Below are positions 1 through 8,591 of a DNA stretch of 25,946 nt, in pieces. The stretch lies in the NCBI GenBank assembly GCA_031278935.1, contig JAITJK010000089.1, forward strand, positions 1 through 25,946. The letters are read 5' to 3'. The position numbers and the translations under genes were made by a program. The notes under the pieces are model-generated. The model did no database searches. It saw only the letters and a list, made by a program, of their open reading frames with translations, and had not been told where the DNA came from. Each line of letters begins with the position of its first letter. Position 1 is the stretch's first letter. The stretch comes from Spirochaetaceae bacterium. GTDB taxonomy: Bacteria; Spirochaetota; Spirochaetia; Treponematales; Breznakiellaceae.

Positions 1-1001
1 CCCGCAAGAATTACCTCGGCTTCTTTGCCCCCGGGGACGTCCTTTTCCGTAATAATCGGGTACTTGATACTCTCCCCCAAGGTTTCGATGAGGCCGTTGA
101 ATTTTCCCGCGTCCAGGTACACCCAGCGGTTCAGGGCGGTGTTGTTTTTTCGGGAGATGAGCACCACCTCGGACCCCAGTACCCCCGCGCTGCCGGCCAG
201 GGACCGGCCCGGTTCCAGCACGATATGGGGAGCTTCGGCCCCGAAATCGTCAGTGAGATACCGGCGGATTTCCGAGGCGTACTCGGTTAGCTCGTTGGTC
301 GGGGTGAGATAGGGGGAAGGAAAGCCGCCGCCCATATTGATCATGGTAAGGTGGATCCCCTCTTCTTCCTCTAGGGAGGAAAACAGGTATTTTGTATGGA
401 TAATCGCATCATTCCACTGGCCTATGTCTCGTTGTTGGCTACCCACATGAAAGGAGATACCGTAAGGGGTAAGACCTGAATCCCGGGCCATGACCAAGAG
501 ATCGTAGGCCATATCGGGGTGGCAGCCGAATTTGCGGGAGAGCGGCCAGTCCGCGGTGGTAGCGCTTTCGATAAGAATCCGGACATAGATCCGGGAACCC
601 GGCGCATAGGCATTAATGTTTTTCAAATCCTCTTTGCTGTCTGTGGCGAACATTCGCACGCCCTTTTCATAAAAATACGCAATGTCCCGGGCTTTTTTGA
701 TGGTATTGCCGTAAGAAACCCGTTCCGGCGGCACGCCCAGGGCAAGGGCGTCGTCCAGCTCATACCGGGAGGCTATATCAAAATGCGCCCCCAGTTCCGC
801 GAGCATCGAAACCACCTCGGGGTGAGGGTTTGCCTTCATGGCATAATAGATCGATGCGTAAGGGAAGGAATCACGAAGCTGGATATAATTCTGCTTGACC
901 CGGTTAAGGTTCAAGACCACACAGGGGGTTTCCAACTCACGGGAGAAAGCGAGGAACTTATCCCATTCCTCGTCGCTATAGTAATCGGCCAGGTTTATCA
1001 T
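1..1001 (-). CDS. PLP-dependent ornithine/diaminopimelate-type decarboxylase (partial, C-terminus off window)
   Basis: Translating the minus strand from the ATG at 1001 gives about 333 residues that run off the left edge. It is a fold-III (alanine-racemase-like) PLP decarboxylase. The Schiff-base lysine lies in YYAMKANPHPE (K56), HVGSQ is at 185-189, the glycine loop GGGFP at 224-228, and the phosphate-binding EPGRS at 263-267. The family decarboxylates ornithine, lysine, diaminopimelate or carboxynorspermidine. The close YAMKAN/EPGRS match and the short N-terminus favour ornithine decarboxylase (putrescine synthesis), but the Cys-Asp substrate motif that would decide this lies beyond the window. 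It sits 100 bp downstream of lptG and has its own promoter-like sequence 6 nt before the ATG, without a Shine-Dalgarno sequence. Family sure, substrate uncertain. Confidence 0.88.
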   Translation of the reverse strand, partial: MINLADYYSDEEWDKFLAFSRELETPCVVLNLNRVKQNYIQLRDSFPYASIYYAMKANPHPEVVSMLAELGAHFDIASRYELDDALALGVPPERVSYGNTIKKARDIAYFYEKGVRMFATDSKEDLKNINAYAPGSRIYVRILIESATTADWPLSRKFGCHPDMAYDLLVMARDSGLTPYGISFHVGSQQRDIGQWNDAIIHTKYLFSSLEEEEGIHLTMINMGGGFPSPYLTPTNELTEYASEIRRYLTDDFGAEAPHIVLEPGRSLAGSAGVLGSEVVLISRKNNTALNRWVYLDAGKFNGLIETLGESIKYPIITEKDVPGGKEAEVILA

Positions 1002-1007
1002 AAAGGT

Positions 1008-1036
1008 ACTATAGGCATATACGCTAAAAATGAAAA
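1008..1036 (-). promoter_or_regulatory. Putative promoter of the decarboxylase gene, leaderless type
   Basis: On the minus strand, TTTTCA (1031-1036) is separated by exactly 17 nt from TATAGT (1008-1013). The ATG follows after only 6 nt, so transcription would start at or next to the start codon. No Shine-Dalgarno sequence is present (the bases before ATG read ACCTTT). This is inferred from consensus similarity only. Confidence 0.5.
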
Positions 1037-1101
1037 GACCACCCCGCCTATAGCAAGAACGAAGGAAGCCCGCGTCTCTAACCCTATGGCCCTTAGGAAC
1101 C

Positions 1102-2166
1102 TTAGGTTTTTGCGCTTTGCAGGAGGAGAAGTCCAATACACACAAAAAAGCCTACCGGAAACCAGGCCCCAATCAGAGGCGGGATATACCCAAGCCGGGC
1201 CATCATCATACTGATCATCTCCATCACGTAAAAAACTACCGCTACCCCAAGACTAGAAATAAGACTCATAAGCAGAATGTTCTTCCTAAAACGCCCGCCC
1301 ATGGAAATAGACAGAATCATTACCACAAAAGACACGGAGGCAAAGGAATAGCGGTGATAATAGTCCGCCAAAGCCTTAATATAGGGCAGGCCCGCAATTT
1401 TCAGGTCCTCCACCATCAAAGCCGCTTCTCTAACCGGAAGATCCTCGGCCTGCATGGAGTTCCGGCGAAAGGTATCAGGATGCTCCCGGTATAGGTCCGT
1501 GTCCGGCAAAGGCTTGGCCCGCAATAAGCCCTCCTCCCAGGCATACATCAGGGGATTGGTAAGCACCCAGTGGGTCCCGCTCCAGGTCGCCTTGGGAGAA
1601 CGTACCAGAGACAAGAACGTGCCAGTTTCCGCTTGTTCAATGATACTCAAACCGTTTAATATCTGGCCCTGGGCGTCGTAATAATCCACCGCGTAAATCA
1701 GCCGGCCGTTTTTGGCCTTGATCACAATATCAGAATTGTTTTCGCTCCGGGACTGACGCAGCAGAACCCGGGAAAGATCGTTTTTGACTTTGTACGTAGG
1801 GATGACCACCTTATCCTCAAAATGAAAAGAAAGAAAAGAAGCTATTAAGCCCAGGGCCAAAAGGGAAAGGCTAAAACGCCAAAAAGGAATCCCCGACGAA
1901 AAAATAGCGGTCAGCTCGTTCCGGCTGTAAAGGTCTCCCAAGGTATAAGCCGCGGCAAACAGCAAGGAGATGGGCAGGGCGTAGGAAAGACTTTTCGGGA
2001 TATAATAGACGCAGACCTTGAGAATCTGCGTTAAGGGCACCTCATAGTTGAGGTATTTCCAGAGATTGGCAAAAAGATCAATCAAGCAAAGGAGCAGCAC
2101 GAACATGGACACCGCCACCACGAAGATGGGTAAAAACTGTTTTATTAAATACCGGTCCAAGATCAT
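1102..2166 (-). CDS. lptG: LptF/LptG-family lipid export permease (second of a pair)
   Basis: 354 residues of the YjgP/YjgQ permease family. Three N-terminal membrane helices (about 10-30, 55-75 and 97-117) hold the family motif around SRNELTAIFSSGIPFWR. A beta-jellyroll-like periplasmic region follows (about 120-265), then three C-terminal helices (about 270-350). In Gram-negatives LptF and LptG form the membrane part of the LptB2FG ABC exporter that lifts lipopolysaccharide from the inner membrane. The gene starts 28 nt after the lptF stop, with GAGGG about 8 nt before the ATG, so the two are co-transcribed. Assignment as G rather than F rests on its position after the longer paralogue. The substrate in treponemes is unclear, because classic LPS is absent from well-studied species. 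Confidence 0.85.
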   Translation of the reverse strand: MILDRYLIKQFLPIFVVAVSMFVLLLCLIDLFANLWKYLNYEVPLTQILKVCVYYIPKSLSYALPISLLFAAAYTLGDLYSRNELTAIFSSGIPFWRFSLSLLALGLIASFLSFHFEDKVVIPTYKVKNDLSRVLLRQSRSENNSDIVIKAKNGRLIYAVDYYDAQGQILNGLSIIEQAETGTFLSLVRSPKATWSGTHWVLTNPLMYAWEEGLLRAKPLPDTDLYREHPDTFRRNSMQAEDLPVREAALMVEDLKIAGLPYIKALADYYHRYSFASVSFVVMILSISMGGRFRKNILLMSLISSLGVAVVFYVMEMISMMMARLGYIPPLIGAWFPVGFFVCIGLLLLQSAKT

Positions 2167-2194
2167 GAGCCGGCCCTCTTCTCCAGTAACCCGG

Positions 2195-3460
2195 TCATTT
2201 GCGGATCCTCAGGATGCTCATGCAAAGCCCAATCGACACGGCTAAAATATTCGGCAGCCACATGGACCAGAAAGGGGAATAGCCCAGGCGTAGGCCCATG
2301 GTCTGACCCCCAAAGAGCAAGGCCCAATAGATCACCGAAATGATGAGGCCGAAGATGAAGCCCACGGCCTGGCCGCTTTTTTTGGCCAAAAGTCCCAGGG
2401 GAACCCCCAGAAATACCAAGGCAAAAGCCCCAAAGGGGATAGAAAACTTTTTGTAATACTCCACCCGGTAAATATGCAGGCTGCGGTCTTTTTTTAGGGT
2501 CGCAGCGGCGTGAATTTCATGCTCCAGATTGGAAAGGGTCGCTCCCCGGCGGTTCCACGCCTCGTTCCGGGGGCCCCTACGTAGGCTATCTTCCAGGACA
2601 AGGGCCTGGGACAGAACCTTGTTGTACCGTTCGTCTAGTTTCTCTTGCAGGTTTACAACCTTATTCTTGATTTCTCGGCCCACATCGGTGGAACTCATTT
2701 GGCTAGGACCGATGGACGAAACCGCCTGGATCATATCTTCCTGAGGCACCCAATACCGGAGAAAGCTGCTGGAAGCATAGTCGTAGTCCTCCCGGCTGAG
2801 TTCCTTGGAAGACTGCACAAAAGCTCCGGAAAGGTCCAGACTGAGCCCTTGCTTGCCCGCGTCTTTGAGTTCCGCATCTTTTGCCATGATGAGTCGCCGT
2901 TCCCCATCGCTGGTTCTATCCAAGATGAACACATCCGTAATGGAATTGCCCGTAACCTCTCCCGTAACGATCACCGTATCCTTGAAGCGCTTCACCGAAT
3001 TGGCCCCCAATTCCAGGGCGGGGGTGGAGGTGAGAATCCGCCGATAGAGCCGGTAAAACTGCACCGTTCCTGCGGGTAGAAGTATGTCGTTGGCCATAAG
3101 GGAAAGGAGGGCAATCACCAGGCCTACACTCAAGGCAGGAGTAAAAATGTTGCTGTAGGAAAGCCCGGAGGAAAGCATCACCAGGATCTCGTTGTCCGAC
3201 GTAAGCCGCCCGATGGTCATCAAGGTTCCCACCAGGGAGGCAAAGGGAGCGGACAAAGCAATAACCTGGGGAAGAGAGTAGAGGACCAAAAGGGCTACCT
3301 GGCGAAAGGGCACTTTCTTGGTTAAAATCTCCTGGGCCATGAGGAGCAGTTGATTCACAAAAAAGATGATAAAGAAAAACAGAAAGGCCACGACAAAGGA
3401 AAATACCGCTTCAGAGACAATATACCTGACCAAAGTCCAGGAGAGGGAGCGGCGGCTCAT
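2195..3460 (-). CDS. lptF: LptF/LptG-family lipid export permease (first of a pair)
   Basis: 421 residues, YjgP/YjgQ family. Membrane helices lie at about 13-36, 54-82 and 104-126, with the signature SDNEILVMLSSG near residue 90. A large periplasmic domain with an alpha-helical insertion (around residues 245-320) precedes three C-terminal helices from about residue 345. The family role is the inner-membrane half of the lipid A/LPS transporter together with LptG and the ATPase LptB. LptB is not in this window. The start is supported by GGAG 7-10 nt upstream, inside the end of dut, and the gap to the dut stop is a single base. That arrangement implies translational coupling. Confidence 0.85.
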   Translation of the reverse strand: MSRRSLSWTLVRYIVSEAVFSFVVAFLFFFIIFFVNQLLLMAQEILTKKVPFRQVALLVLYSLPQVIALSAPFASLVGTLMTIGRLTSDNEILVMLSSGLSYSNIFTPALSVGLVIALLSLMANDILLPAGTVQFYRLYRRILTSTPALELGANSVKRFKDTVIVTGEVTGNSITDVFILDRTSDGERRLIMAKDAELKDAGKQGLSLDLSGAFVQSSKELSREDYDYASSSFLRYWVPQEDMIQAVSSIGPSQMSSTDVGREIKNKVVNLQEKLDERYNKVLSQALVLEDSLRRGPRNEAWNRRGATLSNLEHEIHAAATLKKDRSLHIYRVEYYKKFSIPFGAFALVFLGVPLGLLAKKSGQAVGFIFGLIISVIYWALLFGGQTMGLRLGYSPFWSMWLPNILAVSIGLCMSILRIRK

Positions 3461-3461
3461 G

Positions 3462-3911
3462 TTAGACTCCAGTGGAGCCGAATCCTCCTTCCCCCCGGAC
3501 GCTGGCCTTTACCGCATCGGCCTCCCGGAGTACCGCCCGGCTCACGGGTGCGATAACCAACTGGGCGATCCGGTCTCCAGGATGGATGGTAAAAGGCTCA
3601 CTTCCTAGATTGATTAAGATGATCTCCACAGGCCCCCGGTAATCGGAATCAATGGTTCCCGGAGCGTTTAAAACCGTGACACCCTGCCGCCACGCCAAGC
3701 CTGAACGGGGCCTCACCTGACCCTCATAGCCCGACGGAATCTCGAAGACGAGACCCGTAGGAATCCGTACCCGCTCTAAAGGGGAAATACACACCGCCTC
3801 CCTAAGGAAGGCCCGAAGATCCATCCCCGATGCTGCCGGAGTCTCATACTGGGGAAGACGCACCTGCGGGCTTTGTTTATAGACGGGTACGACGAGATCC
3901 GGCTCTGCCAT
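3462..3911 (-). CDS. dut: dUTP diphosphatase (dUTPase)
   Basis: 149 residues, normal length for the homotrimeric dUTPase that hydrolyses dUTP to dUMP and pyrophosphate. This keeps uracil out of DNA and feeds dTMP synthesis. All five family motifs are visible in order: ASGMDLRA (about 27-34), RPRSGLA (about 67-73), GTIDSDYRG including the catalytic Asp (about 85-93), PGDRIAQLVI (about 112-121) and the C-terminal flexible RGEGGFGSTG. It begins 5 nt after the pnp stop without an obvious Shine-Dalgarno sequence, so translation is probably coupled to pnp. lptF begins one base after its stop. Confidence 0.96.
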   Translation of the reverse strand: MAEPDLVVPVYKQSPQVRLPQYETPAASGMDLRAFLREAVCISPLERVRIPTGLVFEIPSGYEGQVRPRSGLAWRQGVTVLNAPGTIDSDYRGPVEIILINLGSEPFTIHPGDRIAQLVIAPVSRAVLREADAVKASVRGEGGFGSTGV

Positions 3912-3916
3912 AGCGC

Positions 3917-6073
3917 TTAACGGCGGCGAGGCCGCTCATCCCGGTGCCCCGAATCTCGGCGATACTCATCCCTTCGAGGGGCCTCTTCACCGGCGGGATC
4001 AATGGCATCAATATAGGAAAGATTGATGCGCCCCGCCTTATCCACTTCCAGAAGTTTCACGGGAATCTCCTGGCCTTCTTTGATCACATCCGTAACCGCG
4101 AGCACCCGCTGTCTTGAAAGTTTGGAAATATGCACCAGCCCTTCTTTGCCCGGCAGAATTTCCACAAAAGCGCCATATTCAGTGATCCGTTTGACCGTAC
4201 CCTGGTAAATGCGTCCGCTTTCTGGGGTCGCCACGATCCCTAAAACCGCAGTCCGAGCCTCTTCAGCGGCGGAAGCGTTTTTACCGTAAATCGTAACGGT
4301 ACCGTCGTTTTCCGTATTGATGCTCACCCCGTATTGCTCACACAAAGCTTTAATATTTTTGCCCCCGGGACCAATAAGGGCGCCGATCTTATCCACCTCG
4401 ATCTTCAAGGTGAGAATCTTCGGAGCGTATTCACTGATCTGCGCGGTGGGCGTACTAATGGTCTCCTGCATCACCTTGAGGATATGCAAGCGCCCCCGTT
4501 TCGCTTGATCCAGAGCTTTCCGCATAATCTCCGGACTTACACCGGCGATCTTAATGTCCATCTGAAAGCCCGTGATCCCCGCTTCTGTACCAGCCACCTT
4601 AAAGTCCATATCCCCCAGATGATCCTCTTCGCCCAAGATGTCCGAAAGCACCGAGTACCGGTCTCCTTCGGTGATGAGCCCCATGGCAATACCCGCCACG
4701 GGTTGCTTCATGGGCACTCCTGCGTGAAGCAAGGAGAGGGTGCCTCCGCAGACCGAGGCCATAGAAGAAGAACCGTTAGATTCCATGATCTCCGAAACTA
4801 CTCGGACCGTATAGGGAAAGGCCTCTTTGGAGGGAATCATGGATTCCAGCGAACGGCGGGCCAGGTTACCATGACCGATTTCCCTGCGGCCCGTGCCTAA
4901 ACGACCCACTTCACCCACCGAATAGGGGGGGAAATTGTAATGAAGGATGAAATTTTCCCGTTTGTCCCCCTCAATGTCATCGTAGACCTGTTCGTCAAAG
5001 ACCGTACCCAAAGTGGTAACCACCAAAGCCTGGGTTTCACCCCGGGTAAACAAGGCCGACCCGTGAGTTCGGGGGAGCACCCCTACCTCGCAACGTATAT
5101 CCCGGATGTCTTCGGTCCCTCGACCATCCACCCGCAGACCCTTATCCAAGATGGCGGAACGCAGTATTGTATATTCCATCTCCTCAAAAAGGGCGTTAAA
5201 CCGTTTCTTCTGGGCCTCATCGACTAGCTGTTCTGCATATTGACTCTGAATCACCGCTTTAACCTGACGAATCGCCTCATGGCGCTCTTGTTTACCTTTA
5301 AGAAAACAAGCCTTTTCTAACTGAGGATAGGCCAGACTGCGGATGGCTTCCCGGTTTTCAAAAACCAGGGTTTGCTCACAAAGGGGAAGTTTTTCTTTGC
5401 CCCCCAAGGCACGCAACTGATCCTGTAAGGTACAGAGCTGGAGAATCACTTCCTGGGCCTTTTCCAGGGCCCGGATCATCTGCTCCTCCCTTACTTCCGA
5501 GGCGCCCCCTTCCACCATGGTAATACCCGCTTGGGTACCGGCAACCACGATTTCCAGAGTGGATTTTTTTATCTGATCGTAAGTGGGGTTCACCACGAGC
5601 TCATCCTGCACCAGACAGACCCGCACCCCGGCGATGGGGCCGTTAAAAGGAATGTCTGAAAGATGCACTGCGGCGGAGGCGGCAATGATGGCCAGAATGT
5701 CCGGAGGATTGACCTGATCCGTGGAGACCGTAGTCGGCACAATCTGGATTTCCCGGCCAAAGGCCTTCTCAAAAAGGGGCCGCATAGGCCGGTCGATGAG
5801 CCGGGACACCAGGATTTCTTTATCCTTGGGCCGGCCTTCCCGTTTAATGAAGCCACCAGGAATTTTCCCCGCAGCATAGTATTTTTCGTTATAATCCACG
5901 GTTACCGGGACGTAATCCAGTCCCTCCACCGTATCTTCAGAACAACAAACCGTGGCGATGACCGCCGAACCAGCATACTGGGCAAAAACCGCGCCATTGG
6001 CCTGTTTCGCCATACGGCCGGTTTCAAGAACCAGTTCTTTTCCTGCTATTTCGTATGTTACCCGTTGAACCAT
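3917..6073 (-). CDS. pnp: Polynucleotide phosphorylase
   Basis: 718 residues, full length. PNPase is the trimeric 3'-to-5' phosphorolytic exoribonuclease that degrades mRNA to nucleoside diphosphates. The order is a first RNase PH core (about 1-140), an alpha-helical linker, a second RNase PH core that begins around LRVDGRGTEDIRDI and carries GDMDFKVAGTEAG, a KH domain with IGPGGKNIK (about 560-615), and an S1 domain starting at GRIYQGTVKRI (about 620-690). The tail is a short Arg/Asp-rich extension. It lies 7 nt downstream of rpsO with AAGGAA just before the ATG. The rpsO-pnp pairing is conserved across bacteria. Confidence 0.98.
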   Translation of the reverse strand: MVQRVTYEIAGKELVLETGRMAKQANGAVFAQYAGSAVIATVCCSEDTVEGLDYVPVTVDYNEKYYAAGKIPGGFIKREGRPKDKEILVSRLIDRPMRPLFEKAFGREIQIVPTTVSTDQVNPPDILAIIAASAAVHLSDIPFNGPIAGVRVCLVQDELVVNPTYDQIKKSTLEIVVAGTQAGITMVEGGASEVREEQMIRALEKAQEVILQLCTLQDQLRALGGKEKLPLCEQTLVFENREAIRSLAYPQLEKACFLKGKQERHEAIRQVKAVIQSQYAEQLVDEAQKKRFNALFEEMEYTILRSAILDKGLRVDGRGTEDIRDIRCEVGVLPRTHGSALFTRGETQALVVTTLGTVFDEQVYDDIEGDKRENFILHYNFPPYSVGEVGRLGTGRREIGHGNLARRSLESMIPSKEAFPYTVRVVSEIMESNGSSSMASVCGGTLSLLHAGVPMKQPVAGIAMGLITEGDRYSVLSDILGEEDHLGDMDFKVAGTEAGITGFQMDIKIAGVSPEIMRKALDQAKRGRLHILKVMQETISTPTAQISEYAPKILTLKIEVDKIGALIGPGGKNIKALCEQYGVSINTENDGTVTIYGKNASAAEEARTAVLGIVATPESGRIYQGTVKRITEYGAFVEILPGKEGLVHISKLSRQRVLAVTDVIKEGQEIPVKLLEVDKAGRINLSYIDAIDPAGEEAPRRDEYRRDSGHRDERPRRR

Positions 6074-6080
6074 AATTTCC

Positions 6081-6350
6081 TTATTTACGGAGTCCCAGCG
6101 CTTTAATCAGCGACCGATACTTTTCCATATCCGTACGCTGCACGTATTTCAACATACGCCGACGCTGGCCGACCAGAATCAATAAACCCCGTTGACTGGA
6201 TTTGTCTTTCTTAAACTGCTTGCAGTGCGCGGTGAGCTGATTTATCCGCTCCGTGAGCAAGGCAACCTGAACCTCTGAGGCGCCAGTATCGCGCTCATCC
6301 TTACCGAACTTCTGCACGATAGCGCTTACCTCGTCCTTATTTAATGCCAT
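6081..6350 (-). CDS. rpsO: 30S ribosomal protein S15
   Basis: 89 residues, the standard length of S15, which binds the central domain of 16S rRNA early in 30S assembly. Characteristic segments are TGASEVQVALLTERINQLTAH, followed by the RGLLILVGQRRRMLKYV core. The start has a strong AAGGAG 9 nt upstream of the ATG. It is the gene immediately before pnp, the near-universal order, and follows ribF after 47 nt. In E. coli S15 represses its own translation through an upstream mRNA fold. I could not identify such a structure with confidence in the short leader here. Confidence 0.98.
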   Translation of the reverse strand: MALNKDEVSAIVQKFGKDERDTGASEVQVALLTERINQLTAHCKQFKKDKSSQRGLLILVGQRRRMLKYVQRTDMEKYRSLIKALGLRK

Positions 6351-6397
6351 GTTTATTTCACTCCTTAAGTATCCTTAAAAACGATACGGAAAAACGT

Positions 6398-7204
6398 CTA
6401 TAGGCTTACCAATTCTATATATCCCGCCGGATAGGGCAACTTCTGATCTTGAGAGATACCGATGGTTCCTGCCTCAACGGTAATCTCGGTTTCGGTACCC
6501 TTTCCGGCAGGGCTTCTCCCCTGCCTATATACCACAGCTCTATAGCGGCCTTCCGGGGGAATAAGGCGACAGGAAGCAACGAAGTCAAACACCACACTCC
6601 CGACACGAGTTGTCGAGGGAATGCCCTCCAGGTCAATGACCACCTTCCTGCCCAGCAAAGCCCGGGCCTGGGCGAAATCCCCCGCTCCTATGGCCGCGCG
6701 GATTCTGCTGGAGCTTACCGGCGCCGCCCCTTCTTCCACCGGAGGAACCACCTCGGTGATGATTCCCCGTTCCGCATTTATAGCGCTCATACAGGCGGCA
6801 TCTGTATCCAACCGATACCCGCACCGGAAATTGCTGCCGATGACCAAGTACGCCAGCTTCCCCCGCAGGAACAGGGTATCCATGAATTCCTGTCCTTTCA
6901 GTGTACTGAAATTTTTTGAAAAGTCAATGAGTACCGTCAGGGAAACTCCCAGGTCTTCAAAAACAGCCAGCTTTTGAGAAAGACTTACAATATCACCACA
7001 ATAGGTTTCAGGGCTCAAAATCCCTTTGGGACTCTGACGAAAGGTAAGCACCGTAGGAATGAGACCCCGGCCCAAGGTCCTGGTGATAAGCGCCTGGTGT
7101 CCCCGGTGGATCCCATCGAAAACCCCAATGGTCATAGCTGTCTTTTCAGGGATCTGCGCGGTTCCCTCCACCAAGGCCTGCCAGTCAAGAACGCGCATAG
7201 ACAT
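6398..7204 (-). CDS. ribF: FAD synthetase / riboflavin-biosynthesis protein RibF with a degenerate kinase region
   Basis: The N-terminal nucleotidyltransferase domain, which makes FAD from FMN and ATP, is clear: GVFDGIHRGHQ carries the HxGH motif, and VSSSRIRAAI matches the SS(S/T)xxR motif. The C-terminal part, after ALLGRKVV, is only about 85 residues. It lacks the riboflavin-kinase signatures GFPTAN and NIGxRPT, so the usual bifunctionality (riboflavin to FMN to FAD) is doubtful. Several in-frame ATGs exist. I prefer the one at 7204 because GGAG lies 8 nt upstream; 7234, 7210 and 7198 are alternatives. It overlaps the 3' end of truB, consistent with coupling. Confidence 0.9.
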   Translation of the reverse strand: MSMRVLDWQALVEGTAQIPEKTAMTIGVFDGIHRGHQALITRTLGRGLIPTVLTFRQSPKGILSPETYCGDIVSLSQKLAVFEDLGVSLTVLIDFSKNFSTLKGQEFMDTLFLRGKLAYLVIGSNFRCGYRLDTDAACMSAINAERGIITEVVPPVEEGAAPVSSSRIRAAIGAGDFAQARALLGRKVVIDLEGIPSTTRVGSVVFDFVASCRLIPPEGRYRAVVYRQGRSPAGKGTETEITVEAGTIGISQDQKLPYPAGYIELVSL

Positions 7205-8141
7205 AACCATAACTCCAGCGCTGGTTCTCTTCATTTCTTTGTATTATGGCCACCAGGTTCCCCACTTCATCGACTACGCCCGCATAGGGAAGCGCTGGGC
7301 CCCCAGGTGGAGCAGGGGACCAAGTCGCCGCGTCGATGAGGCCGGCCAAAGGTTTACCCTGGAGCATCTGCCGAGCTACTTCAGGACCCACCGTACCATG
7401 GGGTATCCCCAGGGCGGTGAGGACCCCTTGATCCACCCGCCGCAGGGCAGCGCGCAGGGACGCTCCATCCACATCGGCACCGGGATCGATCCCCTGGGAG
7501 ACCGGGAACCCGGCGATCTTCGTCCGGTGTAAAGCCGTAAGATAGCCCCGGGACCCTACAGAACGGGCCAAGTCCCGGGCTAAGGAGCGGATATAGGTGC
7601 CTTTAGAGCAGTGCACTCGGATCTGTACATAGGCGTATCCCCTGGAGGCAATCTCGTAGCCCCTCAGTTCCAGGGCATACACCGACACGGGCCGTGGGCG
7701 TAGGGCCACGCTCTTACCCTGCCGGGCCAACTGGGAGGCCCGCTGTCCCTGGACATGAACCGCAGAATACTCAGGAGGGGCCTGAAGTATATCCCCGCGA
7801 AACTGAGGAAGCACAGCCTCAAGGTCTTCCCAGGAAGGAACCGGCCCTTCCGCCACAGGCACCCCTTCAGGGTCTAAGGTATCCGTTTCCATGCCGAAAC
7901 AGACGGTCCCTTCATACTGTTTATCCGTCCCGGAGAACCAGGAGGCAAGTTTAACCGCCCGTCCTACCAGTACCAAGAGCAAGCCTGAGGCAAATTTATC
8001 TAAGGTTCCTGTATGCCCGACTTTAGAAGTGGCAAAGGCCCGTTTCACTTCGTTCAAGGCTTCAAAGGAGGTGATACCCGGTCTTTTATGCAACAACAAG
8101 CAGCCCGAAGGCTCCCCGGCCCCCGGATCACGGCGCTTCAT
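7185..8141 (-). CDS. truB: tRNA pseudouridine-55 synthase
   Basis: 318 residues. TruB converts uridine 55 in the T-loop of tRNAs to pseudouridine. The catalytic aspartate is in KVGHTGTLDKFASGLL (D48). The family blocks LLLHKRPGITS near the N-terminus, PPEYSAVHVQGQRASQLAR in the middle, and CSKGTYIRSLARDLA are all present. The start overlaps the rbfA stop by 14 nt and the stop overlaps ribF, so rbfA, truB and ribF form one coupled transcript. This order is common in bacteria. The C-terminus looks complete. Confidence 0.97.
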   Translation of the reverse strand: MKRRDPGAGEPSGCLLLHKRPGITSFEALNEVKRAFATSKVGHTGTLDKFASGLLLVLVGRAVKLASWFSGTDKQYEGTVCFGMETDTLDPEGVPVAEGPVPSWEDLEAVLPQFRGDILQAPPEYSAVHVQGQRASQLARQGKSVALRPRPVSVYALELRGYEIASRGYAYVQIRVHCSKGTYIRSLARDLARSVGSRGYLTALHRTKIAGFPVSQGIDPGADVDGASLRAALRRVDQGVLTALGIPHGTVGPEVARQMLQGKPLAGLIDAATWSPAPPGGPALPYAGVVDEVGNLVAIIQRNEENQRWSYGYVYARS

Positions 8142-8505
8142 GGATATCCCGGTTTTCTGTACTTTGCAAAGTTTCGATCTTCTTGATCAGAGCAAATCCT
8201 TCCCCAATACTGGGATCCTCATGGAAACGCAGTCGCGGGGTTTGGCGTATATGCATCTGAGCGGCAATCTGGCTCTGGATAAAGCCTGCGGCGCTTTGGA
8301 GCCCTGCGACCCCTTTGCTAAGGCTCCCCTGGGGCTTACAATTAGAGACATACACCTCAGCCCAAGCAAAATCCCGGGACACTGAAACCCGGGTGATAGA
8401 AAGAAAGGGGTGTACCCGAGGGTCTTTGATTTTACCCTCCACAATAAGGGCGCCGATTTTTTCTTGGATAAGCCGTCCTATCCGTTCACTTCTATATTCC
8501 GACAT
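8128..8505 (-). CDS. rbfA: Ribosome-binding factor A
   Basis: 125 residues from the ATG at 8505, which begins MSEYRSERIGRLIQEKIG, a typical RbfA N-terminus. The single KH-type domain continues through DPRVHPFLSITRVSVSRDFAWAEVYV and the helical end IRQTPRLRFHEDPS. RbfA is a late 30S maturation and cold-adaptation factor that acts near 16S helix 1. Upstream in-frame codons exist to 8601 but encode non-conserved sequence across the promoter. The chosen ATG has no Shine-Dalgarno sequence but lies 8 nt from an extended -10 element. In many bacteria rbfA follows infB; here it heads the transcript and the upstream gene is divergent. Confidence 0.94.
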   Translation of the reverse strand: MSEYRSERIGRLIQEKIGALIVEGKIKDPRVHPFLSITRVSVSRDFAWAEVYVSNCKPQGSLSKGVAGLQSAAGFIQSQIAAQMHIRQTPRLRFHEDPSIGEGFALIKKIETLQSTENRDIHEAP

Positions 8506-8513
8506 GTGAGATG

Positions 8514-8522
8514 AGTATACCA
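8514..8522 (-). promoter_or_regulatory. Extended -10 promoter of the rbfA operon
   Basis: On the minus strand TGG directly precedes TATACT (8514-8519), forming an extended -10 element. No good -35 is seen 17 nt upstream (TTATCG). The rbfA ATG follows after 8 nt, so the transcript would start at about the start codon. It drives, or contributes to, the rbfA-truB-ribF-rpsO-pnp-dut-lptF-lptG transcript. Confidence 0.5.
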
Positions 8523-8557
8523 GGCGCAAGGAAAAGCGATAAGGGGCCCCATAAGCG

Positions 8558-8586
8558 TTGACCCTATTATGCAAAAGGACTATGCT
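8558..8586 (+). promoter_or_regulatory. Promoter of the DUF4418-ABC transporter operon
   Basis: TTGACC (8558-8563) and TATGCT (8581-8586) are separated by exactly 17 nt, a good sigma-70-like promoter. The predicted start is near 8593, giving a leader of about 36 nt that contains the GAGGAG ribosome binding site (8616-8621). Confidence 0.6.
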
Positions 8587-8591
8587 GACTC

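Noticed and set aside
519..1214. Long plus-strand open frame opposite the decarboxylase and lptG
   Set aside because: It is antisense to a clearly conserved enzyme and spans the intergenic promoter; similar antisense frames opposite lptF, pnp and gyrB were rejected for the same reason.
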